Source: Citricoccus sp. K5 (lineage in GTDB: Bacteria; Actinomycetota; Actinomycetes; Actinomycetales; Micrococcaceae). From it: a stretch of DNA of 64,000 nucleotides. Shown piece after piece: positions 17,858 to 26,858 of the stretch. Location of the stretch: the NCBI RefSeq assembly GCF_902506195.1, contig NZ_LR732817.1:3067407-3131406 (forward strand), read 5' to 3'. Below the pieces are notes generated by a model. That model saw only the letters and a program-made list of their open reading frames with translations, was not told the DNA's origin and searched no databases. Numbering within the stretch: the stretch's first letter is position 1; the number at the start of each line of letters is the position of its first letter. The position numbers and the translations under genes were made by a program.

Positions 17858-19647
17858 GGCCGACATCGGGTATCACGCTGGGCGGCAGGTATCAGCTCAC
17901 CGAGCGCATCGCCATCGGCGGCATGGGCGAGGTCTGGAAGGCCAAGGACAAGATCCTGGGCCGGCTGACGGCGGTGAAGATCCTCAAGGAGGAGTACACC
18001 GGTGACGCGAACTTCCTGCGCCGCTTCCGGGCGGAGGCCCAGCACACGGCGTTATTGAACCATCCCGGCGTCGCGAACGTCTTCGACTACGGCGAGGAGG
18101 ACGGCTCCGGCTACCTTGTCATGGAGTTGGTCCCCGGACCGCCACTCTCGGCGATCCTGGACAAGGAGAAGGTCCTCTCCCCGGACCGGACCCTGAACAT
18201 CATCGCGCAGACCGCCCGTGCCCTGTCCGCCGCCCACGCCCAGGGCCTGGTGCACCGCGACGTGAAGCCCGGGAACCTGCTGATCACTCCGCACGGCCGC
18301 GTCAAGGTCACCGACTTCGGGATCGCCCGGATCGCTGACCAGGTGCCATTGACCGCCACCGGCCAGGTCATGGGCACCGCCCAGTATCTGGCCCCGGAAC
18401 AGGCCACGGGACAGCAGGCCACCGGCTCCTCGGACATCTACTCCCTCGGTGTCATCGGCTACGAGAGCCTCGTGGGACACCGTCCCTTCTCCGGCGAGTC
18501 CCAGATCGCGATCGCGCTGGCCCAGGTCAACGACCCGCCACCGCCCCTGCCGGACACCATCCCGGAACCGGTGCGGGCCCTGATCATGTCCATGCTGGCC
18601 AAGGAGGCCGACGAGCGTCCGGCCAACGCCACCGCCCTGGCCGAGGCTGCGGAGTCCCTGCGTCAACAGGACACGGCGTCCGCTGCCGCCGCCGTGCCCG
18701 GGATGATTCCGTTCCTGACGGGAGGAGCCGCAGCTGCGGCCGTTGCCGCCCAGGGCGCCCAGACCCAAGCGCTCACACAGGCCGTCGACTACTCGGGCAT
18801 GTCAGACACCCATGCCACCGAGGTCATCAGTGGTGCTTCCGGTTCGGAGGGCACGGGCACCTCCGCACTGCCCGTGGCCGCCAGCGTCGGTGCCGGTAGC
18901 GGCGCTGGCGCAGCCGGTGCCATCTCCGCCACGGAGGACCCGGATGCCTACCGCGCCGGAGACTCCTCGGACCCGGACGCCGAGGGCTACAACGAGCAGC
19001 TCGACCGCACCGCCGGACGGAAGAAGCGCAGCCCGTGGACCTGGCCGATGATCGGGTTGATCGCGCTGATCGTCTTCGTCGTCCTCGGCATCTGGCTCGG
19101 ACCCCAGTTGACCGGCGGCGGTGGCGAGGAATCCTCCTCGGCGCCGGTGACCTCCGCCAGCTCGTCGGTCGCCGACTCGGAGACGCAGTCGCCCTCACCG
19201 AGCACGTCCGAACCGACCACCGAGTCGCCGACGCCCACCGAGACCGGACCCGAGACCGTGTCGATCCAGGCCGCGTCGTATCAAGGCCGGGACTTCGAGA
19301 CGGTCGCGAGTGAGCTACGCGCCCTGGGCATGGAGGTAGAGGGCGCCGAGATCCGTAACGACGCCCCCTCCGGTACGGTCATCAATCTCTCGCCGAGCAA
19401 CACGGACGTCGAGGTCGGCTCGCTGATCATCGTCACCTACTCCGCCGGCCCGCAGCCGACGATGTCGGCCCCATCCACTCCCGAGGAACCCTCGACACCC
19501 CCGGAGTCGTCGCCGACCGAGGAATCGGAGACCTCGACGCCCCCGCCGACGACGGGAACGGCGACCACGGCCCCGCAGAGTGCGCCGAGCTCGACGCTCG
19601 ATTCGACCGCTACCCCCACGGACACGGACGAGGACCCCGCCACCTAG
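17854..19647 (+). CDS. pknA: Ser/Thr protein kinase PknA with one PASTA-like domain
   Basis: Receptor-type Hanks kinase controlling growth and division. The kinase domain (~10-270) is complete: GGMGEVW, AVKIL lysine, [14 protein letters not shown] and an activation loop with [18 protein letters not shown] low-complexity linker, a transmembrane helix (~395-415) and an extracellular part follow. That part carries one PASTA-like unit (~470-535, [19 protein letters not shown]) and a Ser/Thr/Pro-rich tail. Mycobacterial PknA lacks a PASTA domain. GTG at 17854 overlaps the pbpA stop. pknB follows after 54 bases. Confidence 0.93.
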   Translation: MRPTSGITLGGRYQLTERIAIGGMGEVWKAKDKILGRLTAVKILKEEYTGDANFLRRFRAEAQHTALLNHPGVANVFDYGEEDGSGYLVMELVPGPPLSAILDKEKVLSPDRTLNIIAQTARALSAAHAQGLVHRDVKPGNLLITPHGRVKVTDFGIARIADQVPLTATGQVMGTAQYLAPEQATGQQATGSSDIYSLGVIGYESLVGHRPFSGESQIAIALAQVNDPPPPLPDTIPEPVRALIMSMLAKEADERPANATALAEAAESLRQQDTASAAAAVPGMIPFLTGGAAAAAVAAQGAQTQALTQAVDYSGMSDTHATEVISGASGSEGTGTSALPVAASVGAGSGAGAAGAISATEDPDAYRAGDSSDPDAEGYNEQLDRTAGRKKRSPWTWPMIGLIALIVFVVLGIWLGPQLTGGGGEESSSAPVTSASSSVADSETQSPSPSTSEPTTESPTPTETGPETVSIQAASYQGRDFETVASELRALGMEVEGAEIRNDAPSGTVINLSPSNTDVEVGSLIIVTYSAGPQPTMSAPSTPEEPSTPPESSPTEESETSTPPPTTGTATTAPQSAPSSTLDSTATPTDTDEDPAT

Positions 19648-19701
19648 ACCGCCCGGACACCCCGCCGGCTAGCATCATCAGTGAGAACAGGACGAACGAC
19701 A

Positions 19702-21801
19702 GTGCCACATCAACGCATCCTCAACGGCCGTTACGAGGTCGGTGACCTCATCGGCCGGGGTGGCATGGCCGATGTGTTCCAGGGTCGGGACCAGAAACTC
19801 GGTCGCAAGATCGCCATCAAGCTGATGCGCCCGGATTTGGCCCGCGATCCGCAGTTCCAGTCCCGGTTCCGCCGGGAGGCCCAGTCTTCCGCTGCGCTGA
19901 ACCACCCGAACATCGTCTCGGTGTTCGACACGGGCGAGGAACGGTTCGAGGACGGCGCCTACCAGGGCGTCGCCTGTCCCTTCATGGTCATGGAGTTCGT
20001 GGATGGTCGCACGCTACGCGACCTGCTGCGCCATGACGAGATCACCGTGGACCAGGCCATCGAATGGACCTCCGGGGTGCTGGCCGCCCTGAACTACAGC
20101 CACGAGGAAGGCATCGTCCACCGGGACATCAAGCCGGCCAACATCATGGTCACCAAGTCCGGGGCCGTGAAGGTCATGGACTTCGGCATCGCCCGCGCAC
20201 TGTCCGATTCGGCCGCCACGATGACGCAGACCCAGGCCGTGGTCGGAACCGCCCAGTACCTGTCACCGGAACAGGCCCGGGGTGAGTCCGTGGATTCGCG
20301 GTCGGACCTGTACTCGGCCGGCTGCCTGCTGTTCGAGCTGCTGACCGGGCGCCCGCCGTTCGTGGGGGATTCCGCCGTGGCCGTGGCCTACCAGCATGTC
20401 AGGGAGGAGCCTCCGGTTCCCTCCACGCTCAACCCGACCGTCTCGCCCGCCCTGGACGCCGTGGTCTCCCGCGCGCTCTCGAAGGACCGAGAGGACCGGT
20501 TCCAGTCTGGCCTGGAATTCCGTGCCAGCTTGTACCGGGCAGCTGAGCAGCCCGACGCCGGCCCTGCGCAGCACTCGTCCCCCTCGGCTGCCGCTGGGGA
20601 CCGATCCGGTGGCATTGCCGGTGCCGCCGCCGTCGGGATGTATCCGGACGGCGCCACGGAGGCCATGACGGCCGTCTCTCCCCGGCCGGAGGGAGAGACC
20701 AGGGCGATGGCCGCCGTCGGGAATGATTCCGGTAGCGAGCCCAGGACCGAGAGGTACACGGGCCTCGCGGATGACCTGCATTCCGGCCGTCACGACGGGG
20801 AACTCTCTGCCCCCACCGCGGCCACGCCTCCCGCACCCCCGGAGGATACGGGCCACCCGCTGGACCTCGGCGAGGAGCCGCGCCCGGGTACACCGAAGAA
20901 GAAGCGCAAAGCGCACCGCGTCTGGGTGCCCATCCTCGTGGTCATCCTGGCCCTGGCCGCCGTGGCAGGTGGGTGGTTCCTGATGGAGGAACTGAACCGG
21001 CGCAATGTGGAGGCCAATCAGGTGACCGTTCCTGCCGTGGCCGAGATGACCCAGATCGAGGCCCAGAACACGCTGACCTCCGCGGAACTGCGGCCCATCC
21101 TGGAAGAGGTGCACGATGATGAGGTCCAGCGGGATCTGGCCGTCGGCACTGAACCCGACAGCGGAACCGTCGTCCAGAAGAACCAGGAGATCACCCTCTT
21201 CATCTCCATCGGCCCCGAACAGGTGGAGATCCCCGCGGACCTGGCCGGGCAGTCGGAGGCCACGGCGCGGGACACCCTGGAGGGTCTGGGCCTGTCCATC
21301 TCCTCGGTCCGCTATGTCCCCTCGGCCGACGTCCCGCGGGACCGGCTGGTCGGCACCTCCCCGGAGCTCGGAGCCACCGTGAAGTCAGGCTCTACTGTGG
21401 AGCTGCAGATGTCCTCCGGCAACGTCGTGGTCCCCAACCTCGTCGGCCTGACCCAGGAGGAGGCCCAAGCCGCCCTCCAGGAGTTGGGCCTGCAGATGAC
21501 CGTCTCCGAGGTGGAACGCGAAGCGCCGGTGGAACCGGGCACTGTGGTCAGTCAGGAACAGCCCGAGGGAACCGAGGTGCCCCAGGACTCGTCCGTCACG
21601 GTCGAGGTGGCGAAGGTCCCCGAGGAGCCGACTGCCTCTCCGTCTCCGTCGAGTGAGTCGCCCAGCGGGTCCCCGAGTCCGAGCGACTCCGCATCCGGCT
21701 CACCCAGCGAGTCGCCCAGCCCGTCGGATTCATCTGCCGAGGCGTCCGGTCCCCAGCCCACTGGCCCGGGGAACAATCGGGGCAGCGGGCAGAGCGGCTG
21801 A
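19702..21801 (+). CDS. pknB: Ser/Thr protein kinase PknB with PASTA repeats
   Basis: Membrane Ser/Thr kinase sensing muropeptides or lipid II through extracellular PASTA domains. It has a complete kinase domain (GRGGMADVF, AIKLM, HRDIKPAN, DFGIAR, and an activation loop with the TMTQTQ phospho-threonine cluster). A transmembrane helix lies near residue 420. At least three PASTA units follow (VTVPAVAEMTQ, VEIPADLAGQSE, VVVPNLVGLTQ) and the C-terminus is Ser/Pro-rich. GTG at 19702 has AGGA nine bases upstream. An in-frame GTG at 19681 directly after a TAGCAT hexamer is the alternative, adding seven residues. Confidence 0.94.
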   Translation: MPHQRILNGRYEVGDLIGRGGMADVFQGRDQKLGRKIAIKLMRPDLARDPQFQSRFRREAQSSAALNHPNIVSVFDTGEERFEDGAYQGVACPFMVMEFVDGRTLRDLLRHDEITVDQAIEWTSGVLAALNYSHEEGIVHRDIKPANIMVTKSGAVKVMDFGIARALSDSAATMTQTQAVVGTAQYLSPEQARGESVDSRSDLYSAGCLLFELLTGRPPFVGDSAVAVAYQHVREEPPVPSTLNPTVSPALDAVVSRALSKDREDRFQSGLEFRASLYRAAEQPDAGPAQHSSPSAAAGDRSGGIAGAAAVGMYPDGATEAMTAVSPRPEGETRAMAAVGNDSGSEPRTERYTGLADDLHSGRHDGELSAPTAATPPAPPEDTGHPLDLGEEPRPGTPKKKRKAHRVWVPILVVILALAAVAGGWFLMEELNRRNVEANQVTVPAVAEMTQIEAQNTLTSAELRPILEEVHDDEVQRDLAVGTEPDSGTVVQKNQEITLFISIGPEQVEIPADLAGQSEATARDTLEGLGLSISSVRYVPSADVPRDRLVGTSPELGATVKSGSTVELQMSSGNVVVPNLVGLTQEEAQAALQELGLQMTVSEVEREAPVEPGTVVSQEQPEGTEVPQDSSVTVEVAKVPEEPTASPSPSSESPSGSPSPSDSASGSPSESPSPSDSSAEASGPQPTGPGNNRGSGQSG

Positions 21802-21837
21802 GCCACAAGTTCGCCGGATGCAGCAGCGGTTGGAGTG

Positions 21838-22530
21838 TCAGTTCATCACCGGTGAGAGCGTATCGGCCCGGGCGGCCGCACCCGTCATGCCAAGGTACTC
21901 GAGCCAGTTGCCCAGCATCCGGTAGCCGCCCTCGGTCAACACGGACTCCGGGTGGAACTGCACGCCCCACAGCGGAGCACTGCGGTGGGCCACGCCCATG
22001 ACGATCCCTCCGTCCGTCTCCGCGGTGATCTCCAGTTCCTCGGGGACGGTGGCGCGCACGGCCGCGAGGGAATGGTAGCGGGTGGCGACGAACGGGTCAG
22101 GGACTCCGGCGAACATCGGATGCCCCCCGTGGAGGACCCGCGAGGTCTTGCCGTGCATGAGTTCCTCGGCGTGCGTCACGGTGGCCCCGTGGGCTTCGGA
22201 GATCGCCTGATGTCCCAGACAGACCCCGTAGAGAGGCTTGCCGTGCTCGGCGGCCCACCGGACCATGTCCGTGCTGATCCCGGCGTCAGCGGGGGTCCCG
22301 GGGCCGGGAGACAACAGGATCCCGTCCCGCTCTGCCGCCAGTTCGGTCGCGTCCTCGAGGCTCACGGCATCATTGCGGACCACGAGGGTGTCTGCCCCGA
22401 GCTCCCGCAGATACCCCACCAGGGTGTAGACGAAGCTGTCATAGTTGTCGACCACGAGGATCCGGGCGGAGGATCCGGCCCCGGAGACGATGGCGTGGTC
22501 CGAGTCGGTGGATGCGGTCGGGGAGGTCAT
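21838..22530 (-). CDS. trpG: Anthranilate/aminodeoxychorismate synthase glutaminase component
   Basis: Class I glutamine amidotransferase subunit supplying ammonia to chorismate-using synthases for tryptophan or folate. The protein has ILVVDNYDSFVYTLVGYL, LSPGPGTP, the nucleophile elbow GVCLGHQ with catalytic Cys, and HPESV with the His-Glu pair. The first ~20 residues are an extra Ser/Thr-rich leader. ATG at 22530 is taken, though 22545 is also possible and neither has a strong ribosome site. It converges with pknB and is divergent from crgA, the arrangement seen near the mycobacterial origin. The partner synthase is not in the window. Confidence 0.9.
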   Translation of the reverse strand: MTSPTASTDSDHAIVSGAGSSARILVVDNYDSFVYTLVGYLRELGADTLVVRNDAVSLEDATELAAERDGILLSPGPGTPADAGISTDMVRWAAEHGKPLYGVCLGHQAISEAHGATVTHAEELMHGKTSRVLHGGHPMFAGVPDPFVATRYHSLAAVRATVPEELEITAETDGGIVMGVAHRSAPLWGVQFHPESVLTEGGYRMLGNWLEYLGMTGAAARADTLSPVMN

Positions 22531-22747
22531 GAGCAGAGGTCCCATCGTATGTCGGGCGGGCAGGGCAGCGGAGGCGGGTCCGGAGGTACTCGACGCATCC
22601 TGGCGATCCCCGGATGGTCTCACGGGCGGGCCCATGTCCTCCACCAGTTCGCCGCTAGACTGGGCCGAGTACTTCATCTGAAGCAGACTACGCCGTGACC
22701 GGTTCCGGTGCGGCGACGTGACCGAACCATCGTGGACAGGAATCGAA

Positions 22748-23044
22748 GTGCCCGAGTCGAAGTCCCGCAAGACCGACCAGATCGGCCAGAAGAGCAAGAG
22801 TGCTGCGCAGGCCGAGCGAGGCCAGCGCCGGGCCGATCTCCGCGCGGAGAAGCCCGAGCCGGGCCCGCTGCCCACTTGGTACAAGGCCATCATGTTCGGT
22901 CTGATGATCATCGGCCTGCTGTGGATCGTCGTCTACTACCTCACCATGGGGGTGGCCCCCATTCCACAGGCCGGTGGCTGGAACATCGGCATCGGCTTCG
23001 GCATCGCCTGCGTGGGTTTCCTCATGACCACGCGTTGGCGCTAG
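22748..23044 (+). CDS. crgA: Cell division protein CrgA
   Basis: Small septal membrane protein of actinobacteria that recruits division proteins such as FtsZ partners and PBPs. The 98-residue sequence has a charged N-terminus (ESKSRKTDQIGQ), the conserved PTWYKAIMFGLMIIGLLWIVVYY first helix, a short GGWN loop, and a second helix ending MTTRWR, the family's typical tail. GTG at 22748 is chosen because AGGA lies seven bases upstream. Its stop codon lies in a 33-base tandem duplication shared with the converging DinB gene. Confidence 0.94.
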   Translation: MPESKSRKTDQIGQKSKSAAQAERGQRRADLRAEKPEPGPLPTWYKAIMFGLMIIGLLWIVVYYLTMGVAPIPQAGGWNIGIGFGIACVGFLMTTRWR

Positions 23045-23096
23045 ACGTTCCTGACCCTACGATCGCGTCGGCGCTAGACGTTCCTGTCCGCGCGAT
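23031..23096. repeat. 33-base tandem duplication at converging stop codons
   Basis: 23031-23063 and 23064-23096 are near-identical (22 of the first 23 bases match). Each copy holds CGCTAGACG. The CTAG in copy 1 ends crgA on the plus strand and the CTAG in copy 2 ends the DinB gene on the minus strand. Confidence 0.75.
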
Positions 23097-23700
23097 AGAG
23101 GTCCCTCAGTAGACACATCTCTGCCCCGTGGTGGATGGCCTCGCGGTTGATGTGCAGGACCAGCTCAAGCATTGAGTGCTCCTTCCACGGTCCTTCGGCT
23201 TCTCCGGCGGCTGCGCCGAGCGCACCCGCATCGAGCCTGTCCACCGCATCACACCATGCCGTCACAGCGGCGTCGAGCCTCTCATAGGCCTCCCGTGCCG
23301 TCCCCGGGTAGTCATAGGTGAAGTAGTCCATCTCCGGGCCGTCGAAGTGCCCCGCCATCCGGGTACCGAATACGCCCACGAGCACGTGGGCCATCCTCCA
23401 CGCGATCGTCGTCAGCGGTGCGGGTTCCGGCTCGGGAAAGGCGAAGTCGATCACCCAGTCGCCACCACCGGCCTGCACGGCGCCCGGATAGTCCGGTGGA
23501 GTGGCGCCCCGTGGACGCAGACCCCACGCCCCGCGAGCCGGTTCCCAGTGGTACTCCTCGTCACTCATCCCCGCCAGACGGGCGGACAGATGGTGGTCCC
23601 AATGCCAGCGCAATTGCTGTGACAGCTGTCCAAGCGGCAGGCCAACAGGCCTGTGGTTATCTTTTGACGGGCCTGTGGATTCAGCGGCGTCCTCTGTCAT
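23074..23700 (-). CDS. DinB superfamily protein
   Basis: Four-helix-bundle protein of the DinB/YfiT type, a metal-binding scaffold found in thiol-dependent transferases and in proteins of unknown role. The 208-residue sequence has the N-terminal LRWHWDHHLSARLAGMSDEEYHWEP, a central IAWRMAHVLVGVFGTRMA and a C-terminal LHINREAIHHGAEMCLLRDLY, with histidines at the spacings of the metal-ligand sites. ATG at 23700 has no good ribosome site; a TTG at 23727 is the alternative. The promoter region contains the DnaA-box cluster, so it could respond to DnaA. Substrate unknown. Confidence 0.82.
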   Translation of the reverse strand: MTEDAAESTGPSKDNHRPVGLPLGQLSQQLRWHWDHHLSARLAGMSDEEYHWEPARGAWGLRPRGATPPDYPGAVQAGGGDWVIDFAFPEPEPAPLTTIAWRMAHVLVGVFGTRMAGHFDGPEMDYFTYDYPGTAREAYERLDAAVTAWCDAVDRLDAGALGAAAGEAEGPWKEHSMLELVLHINREAIHHGAEMCLLRDLYRADRNV

Positions 23701-23768
23701 GATCCGATGTTCCCGCCTCCGTCGCAATTGTGGAAGACCTGCCGGATGAGCTCATCGAAACGCCCGAG

Positions 23769-23956
23769 TTTTCCACAGTTGCAACATTCTCCCTTAAAGC
23801 GGATCTGACATGGGGTCTTACTATCCACAGGGGTATCCACAGTGTGAACAACATGCCTGTGATTCATCCACACTGTGGATAACCCCTGTGGATAACTTGG
23901 GCCTTGAATCACAACCATGTCATTCCATCCACATCAGTGGATAACTCTGTGGATAA
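23769..23956. promoter_or_regulatory. Dense DnaA-box cluster outside oriC
   Basis: Within 188 bases are three perfect TGTGGATAA boxes (23874-23882, 23887-23895, 23948-23956). One-mismatch forms are TTTTCCACA (23769), CTATCCACA (23821), GTATCCACA (23833) and AGTGGATAA (23936). The stretch is less GC-rich than its surroundings. It lies between the DinB start and the rhomboid terminator and holds no gene. Confidence 0.85.
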
Positions 23957-23961
23957 ACAAA

Positions 23962-24007
23962 GGACCCGTGGAGCGCCGATCCTCAGGGATCGATGCTCCA
24001 CGGGTCC
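23962..24007 (-). terminator. Terminator of the rhomboid gene
   Basis: A 13-base perfect outer stem (23962-23974 with 23995-24007) and an inner GATCC/GGATC stem form a long hairpin 84 bases past the rhomboid stop. It also separates that gene from the DnaA-box cluster. Confidence 0.75.
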
Positions 24008-24090
24008 GTGCTGCCTCACCGCCTCAGCGTGACTCGGACGGCGTCAACCGCTGCGGGTCAGAGGCCCGGCCACAGCGACCAGCGGTCTGT

Positions 24091-25152
24091 TCACGTATCC
24101 AGCCAGTATTCGACCAGGGTGGCGTCCGTGAGCCGCAGGATGCCCACGATCGTCAGGACCGCCAACACCACGAGGATCCCCGCCAAGAGGATCCACTGGA
24201 CGGTGACCGACCGCTGGTCCAATCGCGCCGGAAATCCGGGTCCGCGCTGACCACGGGGCAGATAGGCCACCACCGCGGCGCAGGCGGCCCCCGTGACCAG
24301 GCCGCCTATGTGGCCCTGCCAGGAGATGTTGGCCCCCGGCAGGAAGGAGATCACCAGGTTCACACCGATCAGGGCGGCGATCCCGGTGACGTTCCCCCCG
24401 GTCCGGCGCATCACGATGAACAGGGCCGCGAAGAGCCCGTACACGGCGCCGGAGGCCCCCACCACCGGAACATACGGGTTGGAGAGCAACAACACCGCCA
24501 CGGAGCCGCCAAAGGCGGACAGGAGGTAGAGCGCGAGGAACCGAGGCCATCCGAGAACAGGTTCCAGCATGCGTCCCATGAGCCACAGGGTGTACAGGTT
24601 AAGGACGATGTGCAGCGGGTTGCCCAGCGAGTGCAGGAAGGCCGAGGTCAGCATGCGCCACGGTTCCATGGCCTCTGAAGAGGTGTGCAGTCCGGCATAG
24701 AAGAACTGCTCAGTGATCCCGATGCGCTGGCCCGAGGTGACCCACTGCAGGGCATACATGGCCACACAGAGCCCGATCATGATCCAGGTGACCCAAGGTT
24801 GCCCGGGCCGGCGGCGCACGACTGTCCGCCCGGGACGGCCTGTGCCCGTCGGAAGGATCAGGCGGCCTTCGCCGTAGGGTGGCCTCGCCGCCTCGGCCGA
24901 TCCGGAGGACGGAACCCCCCACGGATCGGTGGACTGCTGTCCGGGACCGGTAGTGCCTGTTCCGGCCGGGGTCCGGCCAGCGGCACAGTCAACACAGTGG
25001 ATGCCGACGGCGGCCGGCCGCTGGCATTCCGGGCACGCCGGACGTCCGCAGCGTTGGCAGTGGATGAACGAAGGGCGGTCCGGGTGGCGGGGGCAGACCG
25101 GCAGTTGCCGGCCCGCCCCTCCGTCCGGACCGCCCGCGGTCTGGTGGGACAA
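24091..25152 (-). CDS. Rhomboid family intramembrane serine protease
   Basis: Polytopic membrane protease cleaving transmembrane substrates. The N-terminal ~50 residues form a Cys/His zinc-ribbon (CPRHPDRP, HCQRCGRPACPEC, HCVDC), common in actinobacterial rhomboids. After a linker come six hydrophobic helices with WRMLTSAFLHSLGNPLHIVLN, the catalytic serine in VVGASGAVYGL and the catalytic histidine in SWQGHIGGLVTG. The start is TTG at 25152, just downstream of the cyclophilin stop, with AAGGA twelve bases away, so the exact start is uncertain. Its substrate is unknown. Confidence 0.92.
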   Translation of the reverse strand: MSHQTAGGPDGGAGRQLPVCPRHPDRPSFIHCQRCGRPACPECQRPAAVGIHCVDCAAGRTPAGTGTTGPGQQSTDPWGVPSSGSAEAARPPYGEGRLILPTGTGRPGRTVVRRRPGQPWVTWIMIGLCVAMYALQWVTSGQRIGITEQFFYAGLHTSSEAMEPWRMLTSAFLHSLGNPLHIVLNLYTLWLMGRMLEPVLGWPRFLALYLLSAFGGSVAVLLLSNPYVPVVGASGAVYGLFAALFIVMRRTGGNVTGIAALIGVNLVISFLPGANISWQGHIGGLVTGAACAAVVAYLPRGQRGPGFPARLDQRSVTVQWILLAGILVVLAVLTIVGILRLTDATLVEYWLDT

Positions 25153-25158
25153 GGAGAC

Positions 25159-25713
25159 TCAGGCTTCCTTGATCTCGATGGACTCGATCGAGACGCCCTC
25201 GAGCGGCTTGTCACGACCATCGGTGGCCACGGCGTTCAGGGCATCGACGACCTTCTGGGAGGCCTCGTCCTTCACCTCACCGAAGATGGTGTGCTTGCCC
25301 TGCAACCAGGTGGTCGGCACGGTGGTGATGAAGAACTGGGAGCCGTTGGTCCCGCGTCCGTTCTGGATGCCCGCGTTGGCCATGGCCAGCTTGTAGGGGG
25401 CGTTGAAGTCCAGGTCCGGGCTGATCTCGTCGTCGAACTGGTAGCCGGGGCCGCCGAAACCCTGGCCGAGCGGGTCTCCGCCCTGGATCATGAAATCCTT
25501 GATGATGCGGTGGAAGACGGTCCCGTTGTACAGCGGGGTGCCGTTGTGGGTCTCCCCGGTCTGCGGGTGGGTCCATTCCCGCTCACCCGTGGACAGCCCG
25601 ACGAAGTTCTGGACGGTCTTCGGGGCGTGGTTCCCGTAGAGCTCGACGAGGATGTCGCCGGCGGTGGTCTTGATGGTGGCGGTATGCGTTGCAATGGCAG
25701 TCATGGTCGCCAT
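25159..25713 (-). CDS. ppiA: Cyclophilin-type peptidyl-prolyl isomerase
   Basis: Cytosolic prolyl cis-trans isomerase assisting protein folding. The 184-residue protein is a single cyclophilin domain: TTAGDILVELYGNHAPKTVQNFVGL, the active-site FHRIIKDFMIQGGDP, GTNGSQFFIT and the tryptophan in TTWLQGKHTIFGEV. There is no signal peptide. ATG codons at 25713 and 25704 are both possible, the shorter matching relatives well. The rhomboid gene follows six bases after the stop region, so the pair is probably co-transcribed, as in other actinobacteria near the origin. Confidence 0.94.
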   Translation of the reverse strand: MATMTAIATHTATIKTTAGDILVELYGNHAPKTVQNFVGLSTGEREWTHPQTGETHNGTPLYNGTVFHRIIKDFMIQGGDPLGQGFGGPGYQFDDEISPDLDFNAPYKLAMANAGIQNGRGTNGSQFFITTVPTTWLQGKHTIFGEVKDEASQKVVDALNAVATDGRDKPLEGVSIESIEIKEA

Positions 25714-25903
25714 TGTTCCATCACCCCGCCAGTCAGAACCCGCCGCGGCTCAACGGTGGTGGCAACTTCGCCCACAGCCGAATCACCGCGCTCCGGGCTC
25801 GCCGTGCCGTCACGGCCCGGACCCCGTAGGCTATCTCCAGGACCGGCGGACCGGTGGGTTGCCGGCACACCACAGTGCACAACCGCACGTCATGGAGGTT
25901 CAG

Positions 25904-26782
25904 ATGAGCAAGAAGACGACTGTCCCGAGCATCGAAGACCGGATCAACTCCGGCGTGGACCATGCGGCACATTGGGCTGCACCGAAGGTGGAGGCCGCAT
26001 TGGCTTGGGCCGAACGAGGCCTCGGTGAGGGCAAGGTCCAGGGAAAGGCCGCAGGGGAGAAGACCTCCCAGCAGGTGTCCGAGGCCGTGGAGAAGCTCAG
26101 CCCGCAGGTCAGGGCCGGCCTGGCTCAGGCGAGTTCAGTCCTGTCTGGGGCCGTTGACAAGGTCTCACCGCAGGTCCAGGCCCAGCTCGACCGGCTGGCC
26201 CCGGCTTTCGAGGGCGCTCGGAGCAAGGTGGAGGGCGAGTACGTCCCCGCCGCGTCGGCACGCCTCGCCACGGTGGCCGGCCAGGCCTCGAAGGCGGCTC
26301 ATGGCGTCAAGGTCTCCCCGGCTGTCGAGAGGGCCCTGGTGAACATCACCGGTGACAAGAAGACCGTGAAGAAGCTGAAGAAGGCCGCCGAGGAGTACGC
26401 CAAGACGGCGGAGAAGCAGCTGAGGAAGCAGGCCAAGAAGCAGCACAAGGGCGGCAAGGGCTGGCTCGTGGCCGGCATCGTGGTGGCCGCTGGCGTCGCG
26501 GCCGTCGCCGTCTGGCAGTTGACCAAGCCGGTCGAGGATCCGTGGAAGACCCCGGCACCCTCACCGCTGCCGAAGCAGGACGCACCGTCCGCACCGGCAT
26601 CGGCCGGTGCCGATCCGGACCTGGCCACCAAGGCCCCGTCCGTTCCGGGTCCGACTCCGGCCGCCAGCTCCGCTGCAGCCACCCCGGCTCCCAGCGTCGC
26701 CGCGGGCACCGCCACCGTGGACTCCGTGGATGGCCCCGAGGAGAAGGTCGAGGGGATTCCCGCCCCAAAGTCCGCAGAGTGA
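25904..26782 (+). CDS. Membrane-anchored helical protein of unknown function
   Basis: No function is recognised. The 292-residue protein has an N-terminal ~180-residue Ala/Lys/Glu-rich helical region. Three related segments occur there (LSPQVRAGLAQ, VSPQVQAQLDRL, VSPAVERAL). A very basic stretch follows (KKLKKAAEEY ... KKQHKGGKG), then one transmembrane helix (~188-207, LVAGIVVAAGVAAVAVW) and a Pro/Ala/Ser-rich tail of ~85 residues. With a cytosolic N-terminus the tail would be outside. ATG at 25904 is preceded by GGAGG five bases upstream. It stands alone between the cyclophilin gene and a terminator. A structural or membrane-tethering role is only a guess. Confidence 0.75.
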   Translation: MSKKTTVPSIEDRINSGVDHAAHWAAPKVEAALAWAERGLGEGKVQGKAAGEKTSQQVSEAVEKLSPQVRAGLAQASSVLSGAVDKVSPQVQAQLDRLAPAFEGARSKVEGEYVPAASARLATVAGQASKAAHGVKVSPAVERALVNITGDKKTVKKLKKAAEEYAKTAEKQLRKQAKKQHKGGKGWLVAGIVVAAGVAAVAVWQLTKPVEDPWKTPAPSPLPKQDAPSAPASAGADPDLATKAPSVPGPTPAASSAAATPAPSVAAGTATVDSVDGPEEKVEGIPAPKSAE

Positions 26783-26814
26783 TGCGGACCCGGCTAACGG
26801 CTTCCGGTTGAAAC

Positions 26815-26853
26815 AGAAGGGCCCGGGACACCACTGGTGTCCCGGGCCCTTCT
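26815..26853. terminator. Terminator between the helical membrane protein gene and tRNA-Ala
   Basis: A nearly perfect inverted repeat with 19-base arms (26815-26833 and 26835-26853). It sits after the plus-strand gene and just past the 3' end of the minus-strand tRNA-Ala. Confidence 0.85.
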
Positions 26854-26858
26854 CTCGG

